The translations under genes were made by a program, and so were the position numbers. Below, piece by piece: positions 7,098-15,766 of a DNA stretch of 39,956 bases; position 1 is the stretch's first letter; the number at the start of each line of letters is the position of its first letter. This DNA comes from Clostridia bacterium (GTDB taxonomy: Bacteria > Bacillota > DULZ01), in the NCBI GenBank assembly GCA_012840125.1, contig DULZ01000057.1, forward strand, positions 1 to 39,956, given 5' to 3'. Under the pieces are notes generated by a model, which saw only the letters and a program-made list of their open reading frames with translations, ran no database searches and was not told where the DNA came from.

Positions 7098-8606
7098 ATG
7101 AGGGAAACCATTGTGGCCGCTTTGGAACGGAATGCCATTAAATTCGGGGACCGGCCCGCTGTCACCTATCCGGCCGGCAGCATCACCCTAACCTGGGCGG
7201 AATTGTATCAAAAATCCGCTTCCCTGGCCCGGCACCTGCAGTCCCAGGGTATTCAGCCGGGCGATTCGGTGGCCCTGCTCATTCCCAACCGCCCATCCTT
7301 TGCCGTAGCTCTATTCGCCCTCTTCCAACTGGGAGCCAGGGTGGTGCCCATCAACGTGCGCCTGACACCCAATGAAATCAATTACATTCTCCAAGACAGC
7401 GATGCCGTCGCCCTCCTGTGCGATCCCGGCTTGCAGGAAACCGGCCGGCAGGCGGCACAGGGTTTAAACTTACGTCTTTTGGAAACCGTGGACCGGCTGG
7501 AAGAGGCGGCCGGTGCCGGGCCGGCTGCCCGGATGGAGCATGCCCTCAAGGCGGAGGACACGGCGGAAATCCTGTACACCTCCGGCACCACCGGCAAGCC
7601 GAAAGGCGTGGTCCTGTCCCACGGGGCGGTCCATGCCGTGGCTGCCATGTTCGCTTATGAAATGGAAATCCGGCCGGACAGCCGCATGCTAATTCTAATG
7701 CCCCTGACCCATTCGGCGCCCCTCAACCTGTGCTTGTTGGGTGCCACGTACGCCGGAGCGGTATCCGTACTGGGGGACTTCACGCCGCAAAACCTGGTTC
7801 AACTGGCCGCTCAAGAAAAAACCACCCATTTCTTCGGCGCACCGGTGGCTTTCTTGCTGGCGGCGCAGCTGCCTAATCTCACCGGTTTTGATTTGAGCAG
7901 CATGAAATACTGGATATACGGCGGAGCACCCATGTCCCGGGAAGCCGTCTTGAAAGTCAGGCAAATTCTACCGGGGCAGCTGGTCAGCGTCTACGGCTTA
8001 ACGGAGGCAGGTCCCAACGGCGTAGCTTTATATCCCCATGAGCACGAACATAAAGCAGGCAGCATCGGCCGCTACGGCACCGTGAACAGCGTCTTAAGAG
8101 TGGTAGACGACCAGGGCCGGGACGTAGCCCCCGGGGAAGCCGGGGAAATCATCATCAAGTGCGCTTCCCTCATGGACGGTTATTACAAGAACCCTGAAGC
8201 CACCGCCGAAGCCTTGAAGGACGGCTGGCTTTATACCGGCGACGTGGCCAGGGTGGATGAAGACGGTTATTTGTGGATCCTGGACCGCAAGAAAGACATG
8301 ATCATCAGCGGCGGGGTCAACATCTATCCCAAAGAAATTGAAGACGTGTTAACCATGCATCCCGGCATCGCCGATGCCGCCGTCATCGGCGTACCTCATC
8401 CCGAATGGGGCGAAACGGTGAAGGCAGTGCTGGTAGCCAAGGGTGCACCGCCCTCTCCGGAAGAGGTACAGGCATTCTGCGGCCAGTACCTAGCCAAATT
8501 CAAAATTCCCAAGATCATTGAATACGTGGAAATGATACCGCGCAATGCTTCCGGTAAGATTCTCAAACATATCCTCCGGGAGCAAGCCCGCCAAGCGGCC
8601 AATTAA
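7098..8606 (+). CDS. Acyl-CoA synthetase (AMP-forming)
   Basis: It activates a fatty or other carboxylic acid to its CoA thioester through an acyl-adenylate. The P-loop YTSGTTGKPKG starts at Tyr160. YGLTEAG, YTGDVARVDEDGYLWILDRKKD and the C-terminal catalytic loop PRNASGKILK with Lys487 are all intact. The length of 502 aa is normal for the class. AGGAGG (7083-7088), overlapping the dehydrogenase stop codon, and ATG 7098 give the start. It shares an operon with the LiuR-like regulator and the dehydrogenase, so it supplies CoA esters for beta-oxidation. Chain length cannot be read from sequence alone. Confidence 0.92.
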   Translation: MRETIVAALERNAIKFGDRPAVTYPAGSITLTWAELYQKSASLARHLQSQGIQPGDSVALLIPNRPSFAVALFALFQLGARVVPINVRLTPNEINYILQDSDAVALLCDPGLQETGRQAAQGLNLRLLETVDRLEEAAGAGPAARMEHALKAEDTAEILYTSGTTGKPKGVVLSHGAVHAVAAMFAYEMEIRPDSRMLILMPLTHSAPLNLCLLGATYAGAVSVLGDFTPQNLVQLAAQEKTTHFFGAPVAFLLAAQLPNLTGFDLSSMKYWIYGGAPMSREAVLKVRQILPGQLVSVYGLTEAGPNGVALYPHEHEHKAGSIGRYGTVNSVLRVVDDQGRDVAPGEAGEIIIKCASLMDGYYKNPEATAEALKDGWLYTGDVARVDEDGYLWILDRKKDMIISGGVNIYPKEIEDVLTMHPGIADAAVIGVPHPEWGETVKAVLVAKGAPPSPEEVQAFCGQYLAKFKIPKIIEYVEMIPRNASGKILKHILREQARQAAN

Positions 8607-8612
8607 AACTTA

Positions 8613-8641
8613 AGGCTACCCACTGATCCGGGTAGCCTCCC
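8613..8641. terminator. Hairpin between acyl-CoA operon and HEAT-like gene
   Basis: AGGCTACCC (8613-8621) pairs with GGGTAGCCT (8630-8638). The flanks are only moderately T-rich on either strand (CCCTTTAT on plus, TAAGTTTTAA on minus). It separates convergent genes and probably works in both directions. Confidence 0.65.
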
Positions 8642-8642
8642 T

Positions 8643-9116
8643 TTATGCCAGCATGCCCAGTGCTTCCAGCCTGGTCCTCTGGTATTCAATTAACTTGGGG
8701 TCCGTCGCAGCCAATAATGCTACTGCCTTCTTGAGGCTCGGGTAAAACACCGGTTCGGCCAGGGCCGCTTCAATCATGATCGAAGCAAATTCCTCATACA
8801 GGGCGGGTTGGGCGGAAACGATTTGCGCGATGATTTCCGGGCCGCGCCAGTCCATGTTGCCGCTTTCGTCATTCATGGCCCAAATATGCCGTCGAATGGT
8901 TTCCCGGAAAAACTCCGGCTGCTGCCTCCCCCTGGCCCGGGCCAGGAAACCGAAGCACCTGACGGCTGCCTCGCCGGCGGTTTCCTCCGGGTGAAAGGTG
9001 GCCATAGTCAAGGACCGGCGCACCAGGTCAGGCGAGGCATCGAAGAGCTTTAGAATTTCATCGTACTCTTCCCGCTCCAGCAAAGCGAAAATCCTGCCTT
9101 TCTGCCCCCTGCGCAA
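8643..9116 (-). CDS. HEAT-like hypothetical protein
   Basis: The 157-aa protein is predicted to be all alpha, with a pattern of amphipathic helices resembling HEAT repeats. Examples are LVRRSLTMATFHPEETAGEAAVRCFGFL and EIIAQIVSAQPALYEEFASIMIEAAL. It is reminiscent of the DVU0298-type family found in anaerobes, whose function is unknown. The start is TTG 9116 with GGTGAGG four nt upstream. No signal peptide or membrane segment is seen. It lies about 80 nt downstream of guaA on the same strand and may be read through from it. Confidence 0.6.
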   Translation of the reverse strand: MRRGQKGRIFALLEREEYDEILKLFDASPDLVRRSLTMATFHPEETAGEAAVRCFGFLARARGRQQPEFFRETIRRHIWAMNDESGNMDWRGPEIIAQIVSAQPALYEEFASIMIEAALAEPVFYPSLKKAVALLAATDPKLIEYQRTRLEALGMLA

Positions 9117-9194
9117 TGTTCCTCACCCCCGGCCTGGACATTCTTAACCGGCAACTCAGCCACCGGTCAACGGTAGGTAGGTTGTGATTATTCT

Positions 9195-10160
9195 CTACTC
9201 CCATTCGATAGTACCGGGCGGTTTGGGCGAAATATCATAAACGACCCGGTTCACCTGTTCCACTTCCCGGAGAATGCGGTTGGCAATCTTCTCCAGCACC
9301 TCCCAGGGCAGCTTGACAACATCGGCCGTCATGGCGTCCACGCTGTTCACTGCCCGCAGGATAATGGGATATGCGTAGGTCCGCCGGTTGTTTTTCATAC
9401 CCACGCTCTTAATGGAGGGAAGCACGGCAAAGTACTGCCAGACCTCCCGGTCTAAACCCGCTTGCTTGATTTCTTCCCGGAAAATATAGTCAGCCTGCCG
9501 CAAAATATCCAGTTTTTCCTGGGTTATTTCACCGATGATGCGGACTCCCAGTCCCGGACCGGGGAAGGGCTGCCGCCAGACGATCTCCTCCGGCAAGCCT
9601 AGGGCCAGTCCCACCTGGCGGACCTCGTCTTTATACAGGTACTTTAACGGCTCCACCAGGGTAAAAGCCATATCCTCCGGCAGGCCGCCCACATTATGAT
9701 GGCTTTTCACCGATACGACTCCGTCGCTGCCGCTTTCCACGATATCAGGGTAAATGGTTCCCTGGACCAAGAACCCAAAATTGCCCAATTTGCGAGCCTC
9801 ATCTTCAAACACCCGGATGAATTCTTCCCCGATGATTTTCCTTTTTCTTTCCGGGTCCTCCACTCCCTGCAGTTTCTCCAAGAAGCGCCGGCGGGCATCA
9901 ACGGTCACCAGGTTGATGCCAAAACCTTGCCGGAAGGTGTTCTCCACTTCTTCCGGTTCGCCCAAGCGCATCAGGCCATGGTTCACAAACATGCAGACCA
10001 GCTGGTCACCTATAGCTTTATGAACCAGCACTGCCGCTACGGCGGAATCGACCCCCCCGCTTAAAGCGCACAGGGCTTTTCCGTCACCAACGGTAGCGCG
10101 GATCTCAGCTACTTGTTCTTCAATATATGCATGTACATCAAGTTTCCTGTCTTTCCTCAT
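9195..10160 (-). CDS. guaA: GMP synthase ATP pyrophosphatase subunit (no glutaminase domain)
   Basis: It aminates XMP to GMP using ATP. The protein has only the C-terminal two thirds of a usual GuaA. The PP-loop SGGVDS is at residues 34-39, followed by [45 protein letters not shown] and the dimer-domain end [16 protein letters not shown]. The ~190-residue class-I glutaminase domain is absent. The reading frame starts cleanly at ATG 10160 with AAGGAGG 6 nt upstream, and hpt occupies the space where the domain would be. The enzyme is either ammonia-dependent or pairs with a glutaminase subunit encoded elsewhere, as in archaea. hpt ends 15 nt upstream. Confidence 0.93.
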   Translation of the reverse strand: MRKDRKLDVHAYIEEQVAEIRATVGDGKALCALSGGVDSAVAAVLVHKAIGDQLVCMFVNHGLMRLGEPEEVENTFRQGFGINLVTVDARRRFLEKLQGVEDPERKRKIIGEEFIRVFEDEARKLGNFGFLVQGTIYPDIVESGSDGVVSVKSHHNVGGLPEDMAFTLVEPLKYLYKDEVRQVGLALGLPEEIVWRQPFPGPGLGVRIIGEITQEKLDILRQADYIFREEIKQAGLDREVWQYFAVLPSIKSVGMKNNRRTYAYPIILRAVNSVDAMTADVVKLPWEVLEKIANRILREVEQVNRVVYDISPKPPGTIEWE

Positions 10161-10175
10161 CCCGTTCCTCCTTGA

Positions 10176-10712
10176 TTACTGGTACATCTCAGGCTTTAAG
10201 ATACACACGCTGGGCAGGTGGCGGTATTTTTCCGCATAGTCCAAGCCGTACCCGACCACAAAAGCATCAGGAATGACAAAACCGTTGTAATCCACTTGCA
10301 CATCCACCTTGCGCCGCTCAGGCTTGTCCAACAGGGTGCAGACTTTAACACTCAATGGATGGCGCGCCTTGAGGTTTTCCACCAGGTATTTTAAGGTCAA
10401 CCCGGTGTCCACAATATCCTCCACGATCAATACATGCTTGCCGGCAATGTTAGTCTCCAAGTCCTTTAAGATCATCACCGCACCGGATGACTGGGTAGCG
10501 TCGCCGTAGCTGGAAACCGCCATGAAATCCAGGGTAACCGGTATCGTGATGTGCCTTACCAGGTCGGCACAAAAAATGACCGCACCTTTCAAGATGCAGA
10601 CGATTAATAGTTCCTGGCCTGCATAGTCTGCCGAGATCCTCCGGCCCAGCTCTTTCACTTTGGCTTCCAACTCTTCCCGGCTAATCAATATTGTCTCGAT
10701 GTCGTTCAGCAT
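10176..10712 (-). CDS. hpt: Hypoxanthine phosphoribosyltransferase
   Basis: It salvages hypoxanthine (and usually guanine) to IMP (or GMP) with PRPP. The 178-aa protein has the type-I PRTase loop VLIVEDIVDTGLTLKYL, the flexible-loop segment AVSSYGDATQSSG and the C-terminal FVVGYGLDYAEKYRHLP, all typical of Hpt. A GTG at 10718 is in frame, but AGGGGTG is better placed for ATG 10712. The gene is immediately upstream of guaA, so the pair feeds GMP formation from salvage. Confidence 0.94.
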   Translation of the reverse strand: MLNDIETILISREELEAKVKELGRRISADYAGQELLIVCILKGAVIFCADLVRHITIPVTLDFMAVSSYGDATQSSGAVMILKDLETNIAGKHVLIVEDIVDTGLTLKYLVENLKARHPLSVKVCTLLDKPERRKVDVQVDYNGFVIPDAFVVGYGLDYAEKYRHLPSVCILKPEMYQ

Positions 10713-10812
10713 GCCCACACACCCCTGTAAATAGTACCTGTGTTTTGCAAAATAGGTTAATAGACTTCGCTAATGAGGGGTGAAAAACCTGCCTGCCTTC
10801 AGTTTTTTTCAT

Positions 10813-11496
10813 CTACTGAACCGGAGGGGTAAGCTCGATCTTGGCGTTATAGTCCCTTATTTCCACCACCATGTGCATGGTGTCACTGGGTTTCGCTTTC
10901 AAAACGGCGGAAACCTCACCCCTAACCAGTTCGCCGTTCCTTTTGACATAAAGAGTGTACTCAAAATCTCGCCAGTGCTTCTCCATAAAAGGGTGGTTGA
11001 GCTCCGGTTTTACCAATAGTATGTGTAGTTTTTGGCCGTCTATTTTCTTGGTGCCCCGGTAAGAAAACTCCAGCACTTCCGTAAAGTTAAAGCTGGCCAG
11101 GGGATTAATCTCCACCATAAACAATTCCTGGTCAAATACCTCGTTGCCGGAAATAGTCATCCATTTGCCCTGATCCCCTGACTTCAAGTAAGTGGTACCG
11201 TCGATATGATAAGCCTCGATCTCCGTACCCTCAATGGTGCCGCGCAAGAAAAAAGAATCCTGACCGGCCCTGGCTCCTTCCACATCGGAAATATATCGCT
11301 CATGCCCTTCGGCAAACAACCGTAAATCCACCGTATACCGGTAACTCTGCAATCCGGATAAACGTGCCAAAGTCCGCTGCAGCAAAGCCTCGGGCACTAT
11401 TTTAATGTTCTTCTCCCAGTAAACATACCCACCGTAAGCAGCCAAGGCCCACAGCAACAAAAACAGCAAGGGCTTCCACCGGAGCTTGATGGTCAT
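10813..11496 (-). CDS. Membrane-anchored protein of unknown function
   Basis: The 227-aa protein has basic residues and one N-terminal transmembrane segment (about residues 9-28, PLLFLLLWALAAYGGYVYW). The rest is a beta-rich outside domain, with sequences such as YRYTVDLRLFAEGHERYI, GTTYLKSGDQGKWMTISG and YTLYVKRNGELVRGEV. The alternating pattern is reminiscent of LolA/LppX-like lipid-binding folds, but I cannot assign it. No lipobox cysteine is present. ATG 11496 has a purine-rich AAAAGGG just upstream. It follows the UroD-family gene on the same strand, 70 nt downstream. Confidence 0.65.
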   Translation of the reverse strand: MTIKLRWKPLLFLLLWALAAYGGYVYWEKNIKIVPEALLQRTLARLSGLQSYRYTVDLRLFAEGHERYISDVEGARAGQDSFFLRGTIEGTEIEAYHIDGTTYLKSGDQGKWMTISGNEVFDQELFMVEINPLASFNFTEVLEFSYRGTKKIDGQKLHILLVKPELNHPFMEKHWRDFEYTLYVKRNGELVRGEVSAVLKAKPSDTMHMVVEIRDYNAKIELTPPVQ

Positions 11497-11566
11497 CCCT
11501 TTTCCCCCGTTTCCCCGATATCTAAAGCTATTTTACTGGGGGAAAAGCAGGAATATGACTCTCAGG

Positions 11567-12568
11567 TCACGGCCGGTACATGGCCAGTACATGTTCGGGC
11601 GGCATCGCAGCGGTAATGGAACCGCTGGCGGTACTCAGAATAAACCCCCCGCCCGGCTTGCCGACACGGACGGTCTCCGCCACTGCCTGCCTGATTTCTT
11701 CCACACTGCCGGTTTCCAAAAGGGCCGGATCCACGTTGCCCATGAGACAGAGCTGTTCCCCGTAATCGGCTTTGATTTGGGCCAGGTCCATCCCCGCCGC
11801 CGGCTCCAAGGAATGAACACCGGCAAAGCCCAACTCGGCTAAATGAGGCAAGATTAAACTGATGTTGCCGTCGCAATGTAAGAAAACCGGTCGTTGCCAT
11901 TTTTGCAAGGCCTGCAGCAAGCGGCGATAAGCGGGCCAGAAAATGCTTGCCAGGGCTTTAGGTGAGCACAAGGGCCCTTGGGAGGAGGCCAGGTCATCCC
12001 CGATGATTAAGCCATGGGCGCCTCGCTTGAAGCACTCTTCCGCCAAACGACAGAGAAATTCGCCATAGCGTTCCACCAGGGTGCTGAGGAGCTGCGGCTT
12101 CGTCACCGTAGCCATGAGGAACTGGTTGAAATCCAAAAGACTGCCGGTACCTTGAAAAATCCCGTCCACCAAGGCGAAGACAAAGAAATCACTGTGTTGC
12201 ACCCAGAGCTCGATTTCGTCAAAACCGAAAGCGTCTACCGGCGGGAAGGAGTAAAGTTCTCCTTGCTCCAGGGCGGCGATGGGTGGCTCCAGGGTAATCC
12301 AGTATCCCTGCTGCCGGGTGACTTTCCGGCCCCATCCATCCAGGTAGACACCCCCCGGCAGTTCCCTTGTCGCCGGGTGGGCGGGCATGACCGTCACCAA
12401 ATCCATGGCCAGGATTTCCAAGACCTTTTTTTTCCGGGCAAATGCATCCAGTTCCGGTGCCGGGCACAGCCGGTCAATAAACTCAGGGGCAATGATTAAT
12501 TCTCCCCTGGGTACAGGATCCACTTCCTGGTGATTGATGGCCTTGCGTACCCTTTCTATTCTGGTCAC
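11567..12568 (-). CDS. UroD-family protein (methyltransferase-like)
   Basis: The protein belongs to the uroporphyrinogen decarboxylase superfamily (PF01208), which also holds MtaA/MtbA/CmuA methyl-corrinoid:CoM-type methyltransferases. The 333-aa protein starts MTRIERVRKAINHQEVDPVPRG. It has FLHCDGNI in place of the zinc-binding HxCG of MtaA-type enzymes, followed by GVHSLEPAAGMD, LMGNVDPALL and GFILSTASGS. This pattern is closer to MtaA-like methyltransferases than to haem-pathway HemE. No corrinoid protein or methyltransferase partner is adjacent. GTG 12568 has GGAG five nt upstream. Substrate unknown. Confidence 0.75.
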   Translation of the reverse strand: MTRIERVRKAINHQEVDPVPRGELIIAPEFIDRLCPAPELDAFARKKKVLEILAMDLVTVMPAHPATRELPGGVYLDGWGRKVTRQQGYWITLEPPIAALEQGELYSFPPVDAFGFDEIELWVQHSDFFVFALVDGIFQGTGSLLDFNQFLMATVTKPQLLSTLVERYGEFLCRLAEECFKRGAHGLIIGDDLASSQGPLCSPKALASIFWPAYRRLLQALQKWQRPVFLHCDGNISLILPHLAELGFAGVHSLEPAAGMDLAQIKADYGEQLCLMGNVDPALLETGSVEEIRQAVAETVRVGKPGGGFILSTASGSITAAMPPEHVLAMYRP

Positions 12569-12631
12569 TGTTACTCCATCCTTTGCAGTTAAACTACAAC
12601 ACTAATGTAACATAATCCGGCGGACAATGCA

Positions 12632-13183
12632 TTACTTACGGCCCCGGATCTCGCCGGCCATCTCCAAACCCAATCTGAAGGCTTTCAGGTTCAACTCTTC
12701 CGAACCGGCGGGAACCCTGTCCAGCAAGGCTGCTTCCAACAGCTGTGGGGAGAATACCCGGGTAAAAGCCATCAATGCGCCCAAAGCCACCATGTTAGCT
12801 ACCAAAGCCTTCCCAATCCTCTCCGCTGCCGCTTTGGTCAGGGGCAGGGCTACTAAGTTGTCCTCTTGATCAGAGGGTTCCGTGACGAATTCTTGGTCGA
12901 TCAATACCAGGGCATTGCTCCTTTTGGCTAACGGGGCATACTTGTCGTAGGCTTCCTGGGACATGGCCAGCAAGAGATCCGGCCTGACCACTTTAGGGTA
13001 ATCAATCTCCCCGTCGCTGATGATAACTTCCGCCCGGGAAGCGCCGCCCCTGGCTTCCGGACCGTAAGTCTGGGTTTGGATCACATTCTTGCCCGCTTTA
13101 ACCGCCCCTTCCGCTAGGATCAATCCGGCCAGTACCAGCCCCTGGCCGCCGCTGCCGCTTAACAAGAACTCCCACTGTTTCAT
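12632..13183 (-). CDS. korC: 2-oxoacid:ferredoxin oxidoreductase, gamma subunit
   Basis: This is the gamma subunit of a four-part 2-oxoglutarate (or related 2-oxoacid):ferredoxin oxidoreductase. The family's GSGGQGLVLAGLILAEGA lies near the start, followed by QTYGPEARGGASRAEVIIS, the CoA-binding-domain signature. Length is 183 aa from ATG 13183, which has GGGGTGA five nt upstream; an in-frame GTG at 13192 is less well placed. It is the last gene of the D-A-B-C operon, 19 nt after korB. Confidence 0.93.
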   Translation of the reverse strand: MKQWEFLLSGSGGQGLVLAGLILAEGAVKAGKNVIQTQTYGPEARGGASRAEVIISDGEIDYPKVVRPDLLLAMSQEAYDKYAPLAKRSNALVLIDQEFVTEPSDQEDNLVALPLTKAAAERIGKALVANMVALGALMAFTRVFSPQLLEAALLDRVPAGSEELNLKAFRLGLEMAGEIRGRK

Positions 13184-13202
13184 GGCTCTCACCCCACCGG
13201 AA

Positions 13203-14009
13203 TTATTCTTTTGCCGTCAATTTGGCGTACTCTGCCGCCAGTTCCGGTGCCTCGGCCTGGTGCAGGATCCCGGTGAGGAACTTCCCTTCCAGCTCCACGG
13301 GAGACATTTTGCCGGCCAGCCTTTGATTGACGGCATGCTCCTTTTGCCAGAGCAGCATTTTCCCGGGATCCGACGGTTTGTTTTGCTTGCCGTATACCAC
13401 CGGACACTGGGTTATGGCTTCCACCAAACTAAATCCTTTATGCCGGATGGCTTTTTTGATCAAATCCGTCAGTTGGACCACATGGTAGGCGGTACCGCGG
13501 GCGACAAAAGTGGCACCGGCGCCTTGGGCCAAGGCAGCCAGGTCAAAACTGCGCTCTACCACACCGTAGGGAGCCGTGGTAGCCACTTTTCCCTGGGGGG
13601 TCAGGGGAGAAACCTGTCCCCCGGTCATACCGTAGATGCTGTTGTTAAAAATGACGGCGGTCAAGTCGATGTTCCGCCGGGCTGCATGAATCAAGTGGTT
13701 GCCCCCAATGGCCGCCGCGTCGCCGTCACCCATGAGCACCAAGACATGCAGGTGGGGCTTGGCCAGCTTAATACCGGTAGCGAAGGCCAAAGCCCGTCCG
13801 TGGGTCGTGTGGACCGTCTGGAAATCCAGGTAGCCGGAAGCACGGGATGAACAGCCGATCCCTGAAACCACCACCACCTCATTCTGGTCGAGATTTAATT
13901 CATGCACCGCCCTCACTAGCGCCCCGACCACAATCCCGTTGCCGCAGCCGGGACACCAGATGTGGGGCAACCGGTCCAGGCGGAAGTATTTCCTTAACTC
14001 TGGCTGCAT
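13203..14009 (-). CDS. korB: 2-oxoacid:ferredoxin oxidoreductase, beta (TPP) subunit
   Basis: The subunit binds thiamine diphosphate and a 4Fe-4S cluster. The N terminus has HIWCPGCGNGI and SGIGCSSRASGYLDF, containing cluster cysteines. The TPP motif is GDGDAAAIGGNHLIHAARRN followed by FNNSIYGMTGGQ. The length of 268 aa is typical for KorB. The start ATG 14009 follows the korA stop codon without a gap, so the two are translationally coupled. The order and the HTTHGRALAFATG stretch favour a 2-oxoglutarate enzyme, but 2-oxoisovalerate is possible. Confidence 0.94.
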   Translation of the reverse strand: MQPELRKYFRLDRLPHIWCPGCGNGIVVGALVRAVHELNLDQNEVVVVSGIGCSSRASGYLDFQTVHTTHGRALAFATGIKLAKPHLHVLVLMGDGDAAAIGGNHLIHAARRNIDLTAVIFNNSIYGMTGGQVSPLTPQGKVATTAPYGVVERSFDLAALAQGAGATFVARGTAYHVVQLTDLIKKAIRHKGFSLVEAITQCPVVYGKQNKPSDPGKMLLWQKEHAVNQRLAGKMSPVELEGKFLTGILHQAEAPELAAEYAKLTAKE

Positions 14010-15125
14010 TTATATTCCCCCTAACCCTGCCAGTATTTCCTCCGGGGCAAAGATTTCCCCGTTAACCTTGGTTAATCCCTCTACCCGGGCACTTCCCGCC
14101 AGTACCCGCTCCACCTCAAGCCTGAGCTGGCCGAGATTCAGCTCAGGCACCATCACCCGGCTCGCCTGCCGGGCCGCCCGGCGCAGCGCCTCCTCGGGAA
14201 AGGGCCACAAGGTTTGCAGGGTAAGCAAGCCGGCTTTCATCCCTTGCCGCCGGGCTTCCTTCACCGCCCGGTAGGCGGAGCGGCTGCTGATACCGTAACT
14301 GACCACCAGGATCTCGCAGTCATCCGTACAGAATCCCTTCGTTAAAGTGATCTCCTCCCTCGACTGATCAATTTTCCTGTGCAACCGCCGTAGGAGCCGG
14401 TCCACCACGGCCGGTTTCGTAGAAGGAAAGCCGGTCTCATCATGAAAGAGCCCGGTTACATGATAGCGGTACCCTGCCCCAAAAGGAGCCATGGGCGGGA
14501 CCCCGTCCTCTTCCGGTAGATAGGGCTGGTATTCCTGCGGGGAGCAGGTGGGCCTTTTCCGTTCAACGATCTCTAGCCGGTCATCAGGAGGCAAGATTAC
14601 CTTTTCCCGCATGTGCCCGGTAACTTCATCCATCAGCAAGATCACCGGCGTCCGGAATTTCTCACTGAAATTGACCGCTTGAATAGTGAGCCAATAAGCT
14701 TCCAGCACGGAACTGGGACAGAGCACGATGATGGGATGGTCCCCGTGGGTGCCCCACCTGGCCTGCATCACGTCGCCTTGCGCCGGGTGAGTGGGCAAAC
14801 CGGTGCTGGGACCTGCCCGCTGCACATCGACGATGACGCAGGGGATTTCCGCCATGGCGCCGAAACCGATGCTTTCCTGCATCAAGGAAAAACCGGGCCC
14901 GCTGGTAGCCGTGATGGCTTTTACGCCGGCTAGGGAAGCTCCCAAAACGGCCGCCGCACCGGCGATTTCGTCTTCCATTTGAATGAACACGCCCCCATGG
15001 GCAGGCAGCAGCTTGGCCAGGGCCTCTGCGATTTCCGAAGAAGGGCTGATAGGATAGCCCGCATAAAACCGGACTCCCGCTTTCAGGGCTCCCAAAGCTA
15101 CCGCTTCATTGCCCTGCAGCAACAT
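14010..15125 (-). CDS. korA: 2-oxoacid:ferredoxin oxidoreductase, alpha subunit
   Basis: This alpha subunit carries the pyrimidine-binding and transketolase C-terminal domains. It contains GVRFYAGYPISPSSEIAEAL, FIQMEDEIAGAAAVLGAS, TATSGPGFSLMQE and GPSTGLPTHPAQGDVMQARW, all typical of KorA. An in-frame GTG lies upstream at 15146, but AAGGTGG seven nt before ATG 15125 makes that the better start (371 aa). It follows the ferredoxin-like korD gene closely. Confidence 0.94.
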   Translation of the reverse strand: MLLQGNEAVALGALKAGVRFYAGYPISPSSEIAEALAKLLPAHGGVFIQMEDEIAGAAAVLGASLAGVKAITATSGPGFSLMQESIGFGAMAEIPCVIVDVQRAGPSTGLPTHPAQGDVMQARWGTHGDHPIIVLCPSSVLEAYWLTIQAVNFSEKFRTPVILLMDEVTGHMREKVILPPDDRLEIVERKRPTCSPQEYQPYLPEEDGVPPMAPFGAGYRYHVTGLFHDETGFPSTKPAVVDRLLRRLHRKIDQSREEITLTKGFCTDDCEILVVSYGISSRSAYRAVKEARRQGMKAGLLTLQTLWPFPEEALRRAARQASRVMVPELNLGQLRLEVERVLAGSARVEGLTKVNGEIFAPEEILAGLGGI

Positions 15126-15142
15126 GGCTGTACCACCTTGGT

Positions 15143-15364
15143 TCACTTAGCCTCCCCCCTCTCCACTTGGATGGCGAAATCGGGGCAGTGGAGCTCACAG
15201 TTGCGGCATTTAACACAGGCAATAGGATCATAAACGAAAGCCTTACCTTGCTTCAGTTTTAACACCCCTTGAGGGCACAGGAAAACGCAAATGCCACATC
15301 CCTTGCACCAGGCGGTATTGATCCGCACCGGGACTTCTTGTTGTTTCTCAGTTACCTGAACCAT
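15143..15364 (-). CDS. korD: 2-oxoacid:ferredoxin oxidoreductase, ferredoxin-like delta subunit
   Basis: A 73-aa two-cluster ferredoxin subunit. Two CxxCxxCxxxC motifs are complete: C20, C23, C26, C30 and C50, C53, C56, C60. It passes electrons from the TPP site to free ferredoxin. The frame is open upstream to 15397, but ATG 15364 with GGAGTGA just upstream is the better start. It is the first gene of the kor operon. Confidence 0.92.
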   Translation of the reverse strand: MVQVTEKQQEVPVRINTAWCKGCGICVFLCPQGVLKLKQGKAFVYDPIACVKCRNCELHCPDFAIQVERGEAK

Positions 15365-15435
15365 GACATCACTCCACATCAATGAGTTTGATTGCATGTT
15401 TCAAAACCGCCGCCAGCGAGTTGTTTCTTAAAGGT

Positions 15436-15441
15436 ATTATA
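15436..15441 (-). promoter_or_regulatory. Likely -10 box of the kor operon
   Basis: On the minus strand TATAAT occupies 15441-15436, about 75 bp before korD. The -35 region is weak and overlaps a short palindrome, TGAATATTCA (15453-15462), which may be a regulator site. Only the -10 is convincing. Confidence 0.4.
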
Positions 15442-15640
15442 CGATAATTAACTGAATATTCACAGAGTGATCAGGAAAATATTGCCTTGATACCAGGTTA
15501 GTGATGGCATATATCCGTTGTTTTTGTAGATTATTCCATTATACCAGGAGGAATCCCCGTTTTTATGTCGAAAATTAAAATTATTAGTAATTTTTTTGCA
15601 TTGTTTTAATCCGGGTATGCAAGGCGCAGTATGCTCTGCC

Positions 15641-15679
15641 AGCAGGACGCCAAACCAAAGGTGCGGCGTGCTTTTTTTT
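15641..15679 (+). terminator. Hairpin with T8 tract upstream of MCP gene
   Basis: ACGCC (15647-15651) pairs with GGCGT (15665-15669), with a small ACC/GGT inner stem and a possible outer GC/GC pair. Eight T residues follow at 15672-15679. It would end a short plus-strand transcript beginning near 15550. No known aptamer is seen upstream. Confidence 0.55.
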
Positions 15680-15766
15680 GATTTGCCTTGATCTGCCGGG
15701 AGGCCCTCACTGGACCTGCGGCAAGAACTTTATTCAAATGAATATTTTCTCAACGTCTATACCGGT

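Noticed and set aside
10161-10812. A frameshifted or split GuaA glutaminase domain upstream of guaA
   Set aside because: The space is filled by a complete hpt gene, and no reading frame there shows the GuaA glutaminase nucleophile motif.
15448-15470. A Rex redox-repressor site upstream of korD
   Set aside because: One half resembles TTCACA, but the spacing and other half do not fit the Rex consensus.
15601-15680. A cyclic di-GMP (GEMM) riboswitch upstream of the chemoreceptor gene
   Set aside because: The setting is typical, but the conserved GGCAAAC and GACGCAAAGCC segments are missing. Only a hairpin with a T-run is supported.
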